Of a stretch of DNA of 64,000 bases, positions 11,290 through 23,600 are shown in pieces. The position numbers were made by a program, and so were the translations under genes. Source of the stretch: Burhinus oedicnemus. Its lineage: Eukaryota > Chordata > Aves > Charadriiformes > Burhinidae. Numbering within the stretch: position 1 is the stretch's first letter; every line of letters starts with the position of its first letter. The notes beneath the pieces were generated by a model. That model was given only the letters and a program-made list of their open reading frames with translations. It ran no database searches and was not told where the DNA came from. Where the stretch lies: contig VFFE01007859.1 in the NCBI GenBank assembly GCA_008921705.1, forward strand, positions 915,391-979,390, read 5' to 3'.

Positions 11290-11830
11290 TGTTGTGGTTT
11301 AACTCCAGCTGGCAACTAGGACCACACAGCCACTTGCTCACTTTCCTTCCCCTCCTTCTCCTCCCAGCAGGGTAGGGTAAAGAGAAAGAAAAGGAGGGGA
11401 AAGGAAAAAAACTCATGGGTTGACATAAAGACAGTTTAATAGAACAATAATGGCAAAGGCAAATAACAATAATAATAATAAAAATGGTAAAAGAATATAC
11501 AAAATAAAGTAATACAACACAAGTTGCTCTCACCATCCAGTGATTTGCTGCGCAGCCCTTCCCGTGCACTGATCATGGATTCCTGTCCCGAGGCCAACCC
11601 CCATTTACACACCGAGCATGATGTCTATGGCACGGAATATTCCATTGGCCAGCTTGTTCTGTCTATGCTCCCTCTCAGCTTCTATAGGAAGCTCAAAAAG
11701 TCCTTGACTAATGTATGTCACCTGGTAACAACTAAAACAATATGCATTACCAGCATCATTCTCAGGGCAAACCCAAAACACAACAGCTACTATAAAGGAA
11801 ATGAAGTCTATCTCAGCTGAAATCAGGACA
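11290..11830 (-). mobile_element. Solo LTR of an avian ERVL-type endogenous retrovirus
   Basis: The 541-bp unit has TG...CA termini (TGTTGTGGTTTAA at 11290, TCAGGACA at 11830). The family's polyadenylation signal puts the LTR on the minus strand: TTTAAT at 11434-11439 is ATTAAA on the minus strand. It is flanked by ACTTT (11285-11289) and ACCTT (11831-11835), a 5-bp target-site duplication with one mismatch, as expected for ERVL-class integration. The TATA and CRE-like promoter words seen in the 41-kb copy are mutated here. There is no gag, pol or env next to it, so it is a solo LTR left by recombination. Confidence 0.85.
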
Positions 11831-14169
11831 ACCTTAGAATTGCTTTTCCTCTTTCCCTCCTTCTCCTGATACACCATCATATTCTCCTTATAACTTGCTG
11901 GCTGATCCATCATATGGTGGATGCAAGACACACTGCAGTTTATCTTCCTGCTTGAATGCCAAGAGTTAACATCTTCCAAGATCATAATTCATAATGCAAT
12001 TACCAGTACAAGTAATCATGTAGTTCTCATGTAGTTCTCTCATGAATTTTCACATAAAGAAAACTTTTACTCCAACATTCACAAAAGACTGCATGAATAA
12101 TACCAGTCACACCTTTTGCCCAGAGAGATTAATTTAGATTTTTTTTTTTACGTTATTCATTGTCTTTTTTCAGAGTAGGTCTAGTATAAAAGTAAAGATA
12201 ACAAATGTATTCTAAGTCTGGAAATTAGATCTGTATCTAAGGAAACAGAACTTGTAATCATAGTCATATAATAAATGATGATCTGACTCGATTGCCAAAG
12301 ATTTTCTGTTTCAGTAACATGAATTAAGATTTCACATACATTAAAAGATGCTTCACATTGAACATTCTGTAAACAGGGATTTATTGTAATAAATCCATAG
12401 CCAAGCAACATCTTCAGTATGTCCTCGGCTTCACGTCATTGTCACATGTCACCTACCAGTAAAAATTAAAGTAGAACATAAATCCACTGCACACGGATCA
12501 AAAACCCTGTTGGCCCTTACTCGTGGAGCAGTCAGGCTGCAATACCAATTCAGAAGGCCATTGCAGTCACCGATGCTCTGCATGTTTGCCAACAGAGAGT
12601 TTACCGAAGCTCAAGCATTAAGTTAGCAGTATGGATTCATTTAAGAATAATATTGCTCTAAAGCCTTCTCCCTCAGTAGAAGTTATGCCTCCTACATTTT
12701 AAGCAGAAACACACTGATTAACAGCATATTGGTTTTGTTCTGCTTTCCGTCGTGTTTGTGTTTTCCATGAAAGACCTTTCTACATATTAATTTGTTAACA
12801 TACTATTTTGCATGATGGTTAGAAAGAGCGACTGCATCGTTAGATTATACAGAGGAATTATTTTCCTTGAGCTGTACCACTTATTTGTGTTAGGGCAGCG
12901 CATGAAAAACTGAGTACACTCTCTGATAGTACCATGCTCACCTCCAGAATCTTTCTTGAAGAATGGATAAAGACTAAAAACAAACCCTGCCTTTAATTAA
13001 CTTCAAATTAAAAAAAAAATCTTATTTTGTTGCATTATCTACGAGAACGAATATGTATATTATTTGTGCTTTTCAAGTGCTGAAGAAATTACCAGGTATC
13101 ATTATTCAACGACTAATGACTGCAGAGATGCTTATTCAAGCAAAGAACATTTACATGCAAGACTGGAGGAACTGAGCAAGACTTTGCTACTTCTCTGATT
13201 AAAAGAATTGATTTGACTGGAGGAAGAGTGACTTTAATTAGCTGTGCAAATGCCATTAATTCCAATTAATCTTCTCACAGTGTCAAGACCAGAATCCAGG
13301 GAGAAAATAAATCGCAGTAAATCAATATAACTCTTGTTTCTACCAGAAGCAGGTGCTTACAAAAAGAGGAATGTCTTTTATAGTTGTCTGTATCAAGAAG
13401 TATTTAAACAAGACAGTAATTCAATGTACCAAACTTCTCAATGATTCTGTATAGACTATTTATATAGCTCTTTAATTGCTTCTCATTTGATAGAAAGTAT
13501 TTAACTTAGTACTTTTGAGAAGTATTCCAGTAAGAAATTTGCTCAAAACACCCACAAGTACAACCGAGTTTTATTTTGCACAGAAAACTGAGATGTGGAT
13601 TTACAAGATAATTGGTTCTATTTACAAACCTTAGATAAGCACTAACTTGCACTTACTTTTCATGGGGCAGATAAAGAAAACCAACCAGCCAGCTGACTCT
13701 CCAATGCAACTTGAAAAGCTCTCTCTAAAAGAAAGCTCTTGGATTTCTTTTAGACAGCCCTTTGAGAACCATGACCATGAAATTTTAACCCTTGAGAATT
13801 TCCATGCTGCCAGTAGCAATGCACCAGATCTGTCACAGCTTCTCAGATTTTGAGAGCAGTGTCTCAAAAAGAGCACAAGCTCAAACGTAAAAGAAACAAA
13901 AATAAATCAAACAAATCACCTCCGAGATGTGCCACTGAAATGAAATGAAAAGAGTGCTCTGTGTGGGCAGGCAAACACAGAACATTTTCCACATTTGAGA
14001 AATATTGCATCTACCCTCTTGCGATAGTTTGCCCTGCAAGAACTTTTTCATATCACACTGCACAACTGTGTGATGAATGAATGGAGGAGGGTACCAAAGA
14101 ATTTACACCTCAGGAATAAGGTAAGAATGCATTTAAACAAACAAAACCCTCTGCTAGAAAATATATAAC
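11831..14169. other. Unique non-coding DNA, possible conserved element at 13.05-13.34 kb
   Basis: No coding region is recognised. The segment 13050-13340 stands out by texture: little simple repeat, and closely packed TAATTA (13235), an octamer-like GTGCAAAT word (about 13245) and an inverted ATTAATT/AATTAAT pair (13255-13270). This is suggestive of a regulatory element, but it is not proof. Confidence 0.4.
13255..13270. promoter_or_regulatory. Inverted homeodomain-type half sites
   Basis: ATTAATT and AATTAAT form perfect inverted arms around a CC spacer, 15 bp downstream of a separate TAATTA at 13235. Paired-type homeodomain dimers bind inverted TAAT half sites. In AT-rich DNA such words also arise by chance, so the regulatory role is inferred only. 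Confidence 0.3.
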
Positions 14170-15538
14170 TGCCAGTTTTAAAAAGGGAAAAAAGGAAGAC
14201 TCGGGTGAGTCTCATCTCTGTGCCCAGCGAGATCATGGAAAAGATCATCCTGGAAACTATGCCAAGGCACACGGAAAATAAGGAGGAGATTGGTGACAGC
14301 CAACATGGCTTCACTAAGGACAAATTGTGCCTGACAAATTTGGTGGCCTTCTATGATGGGGTTACAGTGTTGGTGGATAAGGGAAGAGTGACTGACGTCA
14401 TCTACCTGGACTTGTGCAAACCATTTGACATGGTCCTGCATGACATCCTTGTCTCTAAATTGGAGAGACACGGATTGGATTGATGGACCACTCAGTGGAT
14501 AACGAACTGGCTGAATGATCGCACTCAAAGAGTTGCAGTCAACGGCTTGATGTCCAAGTGGCGAGAAGTGATGAGTGGTGTTCCTCAGGCATCAGTATTG
14601 GGATCGGTGCTGTTTAACATCTTTGTTGCTGACATGGACAGTGGGCTTGAGTGCACCCTCAGCAAGTCTGCAGACGACACCAAGCTGAGTGGTACGGTTG
14701 ACACACTGGAGGGAAAGGATGCCATCCAGAGGGACATGGACAGACTTGAGAGGTGGACCCATGCAAACTCCATGAAGTTCAACAAGGCCAAGTGCAAGGT
14801 CTTACATGTGGATTGGGGCAATCCCACGTACAAATACAGTCTAGGTGGAGAATGGATTGGAAGCAGCCCTGAGGAGAAGGGCTAGGAGGTGTTGGTGGAT
14901 GAGAAGCTCAATAGGAGTTGGCAATATGCACTCACAACCCAGAAAACCAACTGCATCCTGGGCTGCATCAAAAAAAAGCGTGGCCAGCAGGCTGAGGGAG
15001 GTGATTCTGCCCCTCTACTCTGCTCTCGTGAGTCCCCACCTGGAGTACTGTGTCCAGCTCTGGAGCCCTCAGCACAGGAAAGACATGGACCTGTTGGAGT
15101 AAGTCCAGAGGAGGGCCATGAAGATGATCAGAAGGCTGGAGCACCTCTGCTATGAAGACAGGCTGGGAGAGTTGGGGTTGTTCAGCCTGGAGAAGAGAAG
15201 GCTCGAGGGAGACCTTATTGAGGCCTTTCAATACTTAAAGGGGGCATACAGGAAAGATGGGGAGGGACTCATTGTCAGGGAGTGTAATGACAGGATGAGG
15301 TGTAATGGTTTTAAACTGAAACAGGGTAGATTTAGATTAGATATTAGGAAGAAATTCTGAGGGTAGTGAGACACTGGAACGGGTTGCCCAGGGAAATGGA
15401 TGTGGATCCCACCATTGGAAGTGTTCAAGGACAGGAGGGATGGGGCTTTGAGTAACCTGGTCTAGTGGGAGATGTCTCTGCCCATGGCAATGGGCTTGGA
15501 ACTAGATGATCTTTAAGGTCCCATTTTATGATTCTAAA
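14170..15538 (+). mobile_element. CR1 LINE copy, forward, 5'-truncated
   Basis: The element starts abruptly in the reverse transcriptase (CCAGTTTTAAAAAGGG, family PIFKKG) and runs to a recognisable but damaged 3' end: TTGGAACTAGATGATCTTTA, then ATTTTATGATTCTA at about 15538. A small deletion near 14200 removes the NYRP codons, and another in the tail removes the CCAACCCAAACC stretch. It shares subfamily mutations with the reverse copy at 3.1-3.9 kb. An 18-T run lies 13 bp beyond the tail. Confidence 0.94.
14175..15464 (+). pseudogene. CR1 ORF2 reverse-transcriptase remnant
   Basis: The frame is continuous from about 14205 to 14885 except for a TGA at 14481 (family Gly after LERHGLD). Motif A is [11 protein letters not shown] with the first Asp kept, and the substrate-loop [10 protein letters not shown] is present. 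Motif C is SADDTKLSG. The frame is closed by TAG after SPEEKG at 14883, the same premature stop as in the 3.4-kb copy. Beyond it an A-run around 14970 shifts the frame. The C-terminal pieces carry [19 protein letters not shown] (to 15102) and [20 protein letters not shown] (15118-15360). It is non-functional. Confidence 0.9.
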
Positions 15539-15551
15539 ATAGCCAAAGGGC

Positions 15552-15569
15552 TTTTTTTTTTTTTTTTTT
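15552..15569. repeat. Poly-T run (T18)
   Basis: This is a homopolymer of 18 T just beyond the forward CR1. CR1 does not use a poly-A tail, so it is probably an independent simple repeat. Confidence 0.85.
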
Positions 15570-18500
15570 ACCCCTCTAGAAGATTAAGAACAACCCTGCA
15601 AAATTTCAGTAAAAGTAACATACCAAACTGAGCTACAAAGCAGAGTTTCACAATGCAGGCTAATATACGTAACCACAATACAGCTTGCTCCTCAGCCCTC
15701 AGGTGTTTTTATAAGTTTCCTGCTTTCAGCAGCTGGAGAGATATCAGTGTCAGAAATTGCAACCACAGATGACTCAGTAACAGCATATCTCAAGTGTGCT
15801 TCCTCCTATTAATGCTGATTTACTTACTGAATGGGGTGCATTTGAAAAGAAAAGACCAAAATCAGATTCAAAGGGCAACTCTCAGGGATTTGAGAGCATC
15901 AGTGGGCCTTACTGACCATGTCCCCAAGGAAGTGCCTGAAGCCCTGCGTGTCAGGGGGACTGCCCCGCTCCCTGCACTTCTCTCCCTATTCTGGCTTACA
16001 GGGCCTAGAGGAATCCCAGACAGCTTTGTCCCAGAATATTATTTTGCAATGAAAACATCTATAGCACAATAAACACAGTCTGCCTTCAACAGAACGGAGT
16101 TCAAGGTCTGGGCAGAAAAGCCACTGTGCTATGAAAAGCTTCAGCAGGGATAAGATAGACATTTTGCCATCCTTTTGTGCTGTATGAGGATAGCAAAGGA
16201 TTGAATACATGCACAGAACTGAGCTTTTCAGTTACAGATACTGAGTTGCTACTCCTATAAATCTTACGAGCAAAACAGCGAAGACTGCAAAGCCTGTGTC
16301 CTTCTTTAAATGCGTACCAAAACATAAGCAAAACCCTCTAAAACGCTGCTCTGTGCTTAGTGGGTTTATTAAAGCTATATTAAATATATCTCATAAATAT
16401 TATGCTGTTTTTTAAAAGTCCTTCATCCTCCAAGAACAAATATACTGCCTTTTTTAGATGAGTACCTTTAGTCATGTAATCTTATGTAATCAAGATGAAT
16501 TTTCCTGTCTGAAAAGAATGAAACCAGAACTTTTGCTCCAGAATTTACAAGTTTCTTAGCAAGATTATGTATTATGTTTTGTTTTCCCTTAATAAAAATT
16601 TTCCTCAACTGAAAATGGCTTTTTGGTGTCCATTATTGTTCCATCTTGACCTCTCCCATTTTCAAGATATGATTTAGTATCTTCTGTTGCTTTTAGTATT
16701 GAGCAATAACAACAACACTCAGTGATATTCTAAGGTTTTATGATGGCATCAATCACCATAGGTTCTGTTTATCAGGCTAGAGCTTTGTTGTTTGGGTTTT
16801 TTGGTTTGGTTTAGTTTTTTTTTAAAAAAGAGAAGGAATCAAACAACACTTTGCATTTAAAAAAAAGTTTCACTGATCTCAGCGTGACTCCTGAAGATAG
16901 GCAAATACGATTGCTCTTCCACTAGAAGAATATAACATGCAGTTAAGTGACTGCTAACAGACTGTGAATTAGTGTCTGAAACAGAATTTAGCAGTCATGA
17001 TGTCTAAGTCATCCACCTAATTTTTAGTCCATGATTGGCTAAGAATTTCAGTTCCCTGAATTATGTTATTGAGACTTGCCACTGTGACTCTGTAAGGAAA
17101 CTGGAAGGTGAGAAACTTTTTAGTCAACTGAGAAGGAAGAAAGATACACATTCTGAAAAATGTGAGATCTACCACTAAGGGGTTGGCTGGAAAATAAGTA
17201 TGAAAATTAATTTCAGGAGCAAAGAATTCTTCATCAAAAGAAAATTTGTTTTTTAAAGCTGTTTCAGAAATACTTTACTTTATAAATACCTCTTCTGCAC
17301 ACAAAGTGGAGCCTGCAGTATCCCCAGGGAGTATCCAAAAACTTAGTTCAGACTATGCACAGGTGACTTTCAGTTTCTAGAATTTCTAATACACTTTGTG
17401 AGAAAGATTAGAAAGATTTTCTTCCTGCTCCTTCCTTGGCTTAAATGACAAACTTAGCTGATGAATGGAATAAATTAAAAAAAAAGTTTACCATTTTAAA
17501 GAGTGGCATACAGTTCACAACTGCAAGTTGTGAGAATGACTAAAAGTTATCTGAGAATGACTAAAATAGTCTCATTACTGATATCTGAGATTAGCAAATC
17601 TTTCCAAGTTTAGAGAATGAGATGAAAAATTTGATGACTATTCATAGTTGTTACTTATTACAGTAAAATTATTTATACAACAGCATTGGAAATCTTCCAC
17701 ATGGATGGTTATACACTGGACTCACATCATCATTGTATGAGAAGACAGACCCAAGCTTATCAATATTTGCAACTAACTGAATGAGTTAGTGCTTTTAATT
17801 TTTTTGCTAATAACATCCTGGTAGTTTGAAGGCTTCGTAGGTAGATTTTTCTTTCTTCCTCCACTTTCCCCATGCTGTATTATGTTGGTATTTCTCACTA
17901 TGAGACTAAAAGATGCAGACGGGCTGAGCAGGTGTATGATATGGGACTCCAACAGCTTTTACCCCTCTAGGTTCTGTGACTGAGACCTTACACTCCTTAT
18001 TCATCTTCCTTCATCATAGCTTGGAACAGCACAGAAAACTGAATTATGTTAGTTGTGAAAGAACATAGAACAGAAAAAACAAAAAAGATAAAAAAGAAAA
18101 AAAAAAGATACACAACCTAAGGGCAGTATTTCTTTCTCAAATTTGCAGTTATCCCACAATTTGTAACAGCAGCTTAACCTTGAACTGGCTTAGAACTACA
18201 AAATCTCATTGACTTATGTCCTTCCTTATATTAAGTTATGAATTAGAGCTTCATCTACAGTGCTTGTTACAGAAAATTACCCCCTTAAACATCACATGCT
18301 GTTCCAGGCCACTCAGCTCAGTAAATATGCATGCAAACTTTTTCCATCAATAGATCCAATAAAAATTGCATTCTGTCCTTCATGTTGGAAACCTGCCCAA
18401 GGCTAGGAGAGCAGGAAAAAAAATAAAATCAATACCCTTAAATGATTATAAATCTGTGTTTTTGCAGTGAACATTTCACAAATCAGAACTCAATAGTTTT

Positions 18501-19002
18501 GCAAAACACTAGTTTTGACCTTCATAAACCTATCTATGTTCATTACTTCCATAAAAATTCAACTCAGACCTCAGCAGGATTTCTCCCCCTCAAAACTATT
18601 TCTTCCAGCTGAGTATGTGTAGCTGATTTATTTTCATGTCTGTCATCTGCTCTGAGGATATCTCAGCAGGATCCAGAGTGGTAAAGCACGTGTCTTCACT
18701 AGAAGGTTCAGTTCTTGGCTTTACACAGGAAAACTCAACTGATCTCAATGTGGCAAAAATTATATGCTTTAGAAATTGTGATGACAATCATAGGAAATGT
18801 ACAGCCTTTCAGTGAGAGTAACAGCTTTTTTTTTTGCTTTTTAGTAGCTGGATGATAACATGTTCTTACATGTAGAAAAGTTTCATATACAAAAGTTACA
18901 GAAGAGTTTTACCAGTAGTAAAAAGTCACCTCACTACTTAAATTGGTACAGCTGATCTTCTCATGGGAAATATTGTTTCTGTATAATTAAAAAAAAAAAA
19001 AA
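15570..19002. other. Unique non-coding DNA
   Basis: No gene or element is recognised. It includes T/G-rich (about 16790-16830) and A-rich (about 18060-18110) low-complexity patches and a small direct repeat GAGAATGACTAAAA near 17532 and 17552. The last 14 bases before the assembly gap are a run of A. Confidence 0.55.
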
Positions 19003-19022
19003 NNNNNNNNNNNNNNNNNNNN
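19003..19022. other. Assembly gap (20 N)
   Basis: Twenty Ns lie between an A-run and the middle of a CR1 copy. The round length suggests a placeholder rather than a measured gap. The missing sequence probably includes the 3' portion of the CR1 element. Confidence 0.97.
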
Positions 19023-19640
19023 CTCCTCCCCAAGCCTGTAGCGTTGCCTGGGGTTGTTGTGACCCAAGTGCAGGACCCGGCACTTGGCCTTGTTAAACCT
19101 CATGCAATTGGCTTCAGCCCATCGATCCAGTCTGTCCAGATCTCTCTGCAGAGCCTGCCTACCCTCAAGAAGATCAACACTCCCGCTTAATTTGGTGTCA
19201 TCTGCAAACTTACTGAGGGTGCACTCAATCCCCTTGTCCAGATCATCAATAAAGATATTAAACAAGGCTGGTCCCAAAACTGAGCCCTGAGGAACACCGC
19301 TTGAGACCTGCCGCCAACTGGATTTAACGCCATTCACCACAACTCTCTGGGCTTGGCCACGCAGCCAGTTTTTGACTCAGCAAAGAGTAGACCTGTCTAA
19401 GCCACAGGCTGCCAGTTTCTCTAGCAGAATGCTGTGGGAGACTGTGTCAAAGGCCTTACTAAAGTCCAAGTAGACAACATCCACAGCCTTTCCTTCATCC
19501 ACCAGGTGAGTCACCTGGTTGTAAAAGGAGATCAGGTTGGTCAAGCAGGACCTGTCTTTCATGAACCCATGCTGGCTGGGCCTGATCCCCTGGTTGTCCT
19601 TCACATGCTCCGTGAGTGCACTCAGGATGCAGTGTTCCAT
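19023..19640 (-). pseudogene. CR1 ORF2 reverse transcriptase with near-intact catalytic motifs
   Basis: A single frame runs for about 205 codons with one TGA at about 19377, where the family has Trp in the RWVKNWL stretch. Motif A (VVYLDFSKAFDTV), the [10 protein letters not shown] loop and motif C (FADDTKLSG) are all complete. That makes this the least damaged reverse-transcriptase segment in the window. The nonsense codon and the truncation still make it non-functional as assembled. Confidence 0.9.
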
Positions 19641-19905
19641 GATCTTTCCTGGTACTGAGGTCAGGCTGACAGGCCTATAGTTGCCTGGATCCTCCTTCTG
19701 GCCCTTCTTGTAGATGGCTTGTCACACTGGCAAGCCTCCAGTCATCTGGGACCTCCCCTGTTGACTAAGACCTCTGATAAATGATGGAGATTGGCTTGGC
19801 AAGCTCCTCTGCCAGCTCCCTCAGCACTCTCGGGTGGACCCCATCTGGCCCCATAGACTTGTGGCTGTCCAGTTGGTGTAGCACGTCACTAACTGCTTCC
19901 TCTTG
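19023..19905 (-). mobile_element. Well-preserved CR1 copy truncated at an assembly gap
   Basis: The minus strand reads CR1 from the [16 protein letters not shown] region (about 19830) down to the gap at 19022, inside ORF2. The sequence differs from the 3-kb, 8-kb and 14-kb copies in many shared positions, for example [16 protein letters not shown], so it is another CR1 subfamily. The 5' boundary near 19905 is where similarity ends. The 3' third and tail are not in the assembly. Confidence 0.92.
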
Positions 19906-20445
19906 GATTATTCTTTCAACCTTGCCTTTGTGATTCTGTAATTATTTATATTCTTACCTACTTGAATATCCACACATCTTAAAATAAATCCTTTTAAAGA
20001 ACCATTTTCAGGGATATCTTGTTGCACTATGTAGACAAGTTAAATAGCATTTTCCGTCTAAATTTTAAAAAGGAACACTTCCTTTAACTGATGTTCCTTT
20101 TTTACAAAACCAAACCATGAAAAGTGCTAAACTGACTTGCTTGCTTTCATGCCTAACCTTCATTATCTAGTATGATTTTAAAAAGATATGACCAGGCAGC
20201 ATCAATTATGCCAGGGTTTTTTGTTCTCAGAATGTCTGTACATTCTGATTGCTGTAACATCATTTTATCAACAGGGCATGCGATTCACCATTCAAGTAAC
20301 AACATAGAATATATATAAACTCTATATAGAATATTCTAGATACATATTCTACAAATATACTCCAGTCTTAGTACATGCTAAGATTTGGCTGACACATTTT
20401 GGGCAGATATTTTTATTTTTTTTCTTTTTCCTTCACAGGAAAAAT
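19906..20445. other. Unique non-coding DNA
   Basis: Nothing is recognised apart from AT-rich sequence with a short ATATAGAATAT-type imperfect repeat near 20300-20350. Confidence 0.5.
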
Positions 20446-20523
20446 TCATAGAATCAGAGAATAATTTGGATTGGAAGGTACCTTTAAAGGTCATCTAGTC
20501 CAATCTCCCCTGCCATGAGCAAG
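20446..20523 (-). mobile_element. CR1 3' tail fragment
   Basis: Only the last 78 bp of a CR1 are present on the minus strand: the GACTAGATGACCTTTAAAGG motif and a damaged ATTCTCTGATTCTATGAA tail. This extreme 5' truncation is common for CR1. Confidence 0.88.
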
Positions 20524-20544
20524 GGCTGGATTTTGGGATTTTTT

Positions 20545-20586
20545 GGGGAGGGGAGTTAGTTTGGGTTTTGGGGGGGTGGGGTGGGG
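20545..20586 (+). other. G-rich tract with G-quadruplex potential
   Basis: G runs are at 20545-20548, 20550-20553, 20563-20565, 20570-20576, 20578-20581 and 20583-20586. The last three give G7-T-G4-T-G4, which satisfies four runs of three or more G with short loops. T/G-rich low-complexity sequence continues to about 20630. Confidence 0.7.
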
Positions 20587-20630
20587 TGTTTGTTTGTGTT
20601 TTGTGGGGTTTTTTGTTTTGTTTTATTTTG

Positions 20631-23600
20631 CTGGCATATTGTTTGTCTTTTAGCTGAAGAACTCCTTCAAATGTGAAAATTACTCACCAAAGAAAGTTTG
20701 GGATTAAAGTTTGAAAAACAAAGCAAGCCAGCCCTGTGGCACTGAGGTCCTGAAGCCCAGCAGGACCTGACCCAACACGATGGGGAGGATGTTCTGCCCT
20801 TGCTTGACTTTGGAAGGACTGTAAGTACCAGGTGAGGCAAAAACAACACCCCCATTAGACTCTGAACTCAAACTCTTTCAGGAGCACTCTTCTTTCTGGT
20901 GTTACAGACAACATAATTCCCATTAGCACCAGTATGCAACCTGAGATGTTGAACTGAGGGTGGTCGTACACGGAATGGACAAAACACAGCATTATACACC
21001 CTATACAAATTACATACACTTTTTGGGTATTACTTTGGGTTTGTTTGGAAATTAGGTGCTCTTTTTCCAAAATTATTTAATGTTTTCATGTGGGCTTACT
21101 AGAATTACCACAACCATGGGAAATGAGAAAATCAGTTTCTCACAGAACAACAAGCCAGGCAGACAGCTGACTTGAGTTGGCTTCTGTGCTAAGTGTGACT
21201 CTGGTTTTGCAACTGAAGATTGTGCACTCTATGTAATGATGCATTTGAGATGCAATTAGCTCTAAGGTACGTGTCTGAATACACACTGCATATATACAAC
21301 ATCCTCTTTGTGTGGCTGCATAGAAATTCATAGCAGTGTTTGGAGATAAGTTATTTTCAATATGATGAAGGATAATTTAGTATTGCTTTCTATTTATGCA
21401 CCAATATGAATGCATTACCTCTATCCTAGAACTCAGGTGCCAGGGTTTTTTTGTTGTAACACCAAAGAAAGGACTAAATTACAGTGTAGTTCAGAAAATA
21501 AAAGCTTTTGCGTAATATTAGCTAGTCATAAAGAAAAATTAATGTAGAGAAACAGTTTGCACTTAAGTAATAGAAGGATGTAACCTTGAGTAATCTAAAA
21601 GAAAACGGTATCACCAGCCACAGTTAAGCCAAACTGTAACAACCTAAGTGCTTTGGTCAGTCTTTTTGCCTTATTTTACAGGATGCTCCTTTGAAGACCA
21701 CCATCTTGAAAAGAAACAGCCAGATCTAGTGATAAAATTGTTGGTTTCAGTCATGTTGTTTTAAACAGGTGTGTAATATGGGAGGGGATATCAAGAATGT
21801 AGAATGTTTTTAACAGAGGGGAAAACAAGGCAGTGCTATCTGTACCTAAACAGTTAAAGGTTGAGCTTAACTACTGGCTAAGCATGCAAATATGAAGGTT
21901 TGAGGGAGGATAGTGAATACCAAAACATAAAAATTGAACCAGAATTGAAGTAACATGGAAGAAAAAGGGCAGAGATAAGTATCAGAGGATACTCATACCT
22001 GTCTGATAACTAAGCTTAACAGCTGTATTATAGTATTTTCAAAAGTTAACCTTATGTAATGGACCATCCTAAATAATATGTTAGCATATTCCTTTTAAAT
22101 AAAAAGAAAGTGATTAAGATGATAAAATCTGTGTATAAATATAACAGCTCCTGATGTAAGCTAAAGTATAAATTCTGTATGTTTACTATACAGAAGAAAG
22201 CAAATCAACAGTTGGAGAAATGGAAAAAGATTTGTCACCGAGTATAACGGGAGCTGCTACAAAGGGAAATGTTCTAGCTTGGGGGCAAGTTAGCAATTAA
22301 TAACAATCTTCAGTTACTCTTGTCTTCACTAGGTAACACAGAAAACTGAGTATCCTGTTCCAGTCCTGCAGACACTGATATATGTACTTTATGTATGTGT
22401 GTGCGCATATATATTTGTGAGTATCATTTGATATATTTACAAAGGATGCAGCACAATGCTCGGAGAGATTTCCCAACCAACTTGCACAAACCCACCTATG
22501 AGATCAGGGTTTAATCATAAAGCCTTCAATCAAGCCTGTTGCCCTCCTCACCATGTCACCAGTACAAATAAGAAGGGATTTGTACAGGAGTCGACAAATG
22601 AATAAGTAGGTAAGCCACCAAAGAAGGTTTACTAGTGACCAAGGTTATGAACAGACAAATTTTGTTCAGTCATGAACCCATTGTACATCTAAAAAGAAAG
22701 TGTTTTCCTCGGATCGGTGCCCTCAAGGCTGCAAGGGCCACTACTTCTGAGAGTACATCCAATTGTAATGTGGTTTATACTAACTATGTGGATTTCTATA
22801 CGGTTACCTGTGGTGTACCACACAGCCTCATCTGGTTGCTGTGAATGAGTTGGGAGATGGCTGTCTGCAGGACCAACTGCTGCACTCAGAGGAGGTTGCT
22901 CAACTGGCATCATATTAACTTCACTGACCCCATTATATATATCAGGTCAACACAACCCAAGGGGTGGAAAATGATAGACTGAAGCTCAACCAAAAGCACT
23001 ACCTAGACCAAAAAGCCACATATAATTATTGAGCTTATGAGGTAAAACCCTCAACTCTATAGGCCTGAAGTACCATGTAATAAATTACAGCAAATGATTA
23101 ATAAATTAAGAAATAATAAATTAGACTACAAGATTCATATGTCAGTTGTTACCCCATAAAATAAATGCAAAATACCTCTGCATTCTTCCATCTGGACCAA
23201 AATTAATAATCCAATCTTAACACAGTATGTCCATGTCTGAGTGATACCTGTAGTTTGTTAATCAAGTGACTATGTCACTATAAAAACCATATCTAAATAG
23301 TCCAAATGCAAAAGCAAGGGGCGCCATGTTAGCCATGAAAAAAAATAGTTTAAACTAAGCATGAATATGCAGTAGGTAAACAGGAGAGGGGGCAAAGCGC
23401 AATGTCTGGAACTGAACTTCTGATTTCTCTGGCAAGAGACTGCTGCTTGCTAGCTGCAGCCCGGACAGGCAGGTTGTAAATTTTGATAACACTTGGACTA
23501 AACAGAAGTGGCATATCTTGGATGCTCCAATTAATAAAACAGACACGAGACAGAAACAGCCATTAGGAGTCTGATCACGCGTTGTGCTTCTGCATGTTGA

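Noticed and set aside
9623..11830. Two LTRs 1.45 kb apart as the ends of one provirus
   Set aside because: They lie in opposite orientations and the DNA between them has no gag, pol or env similarity, so they are independent insertions.
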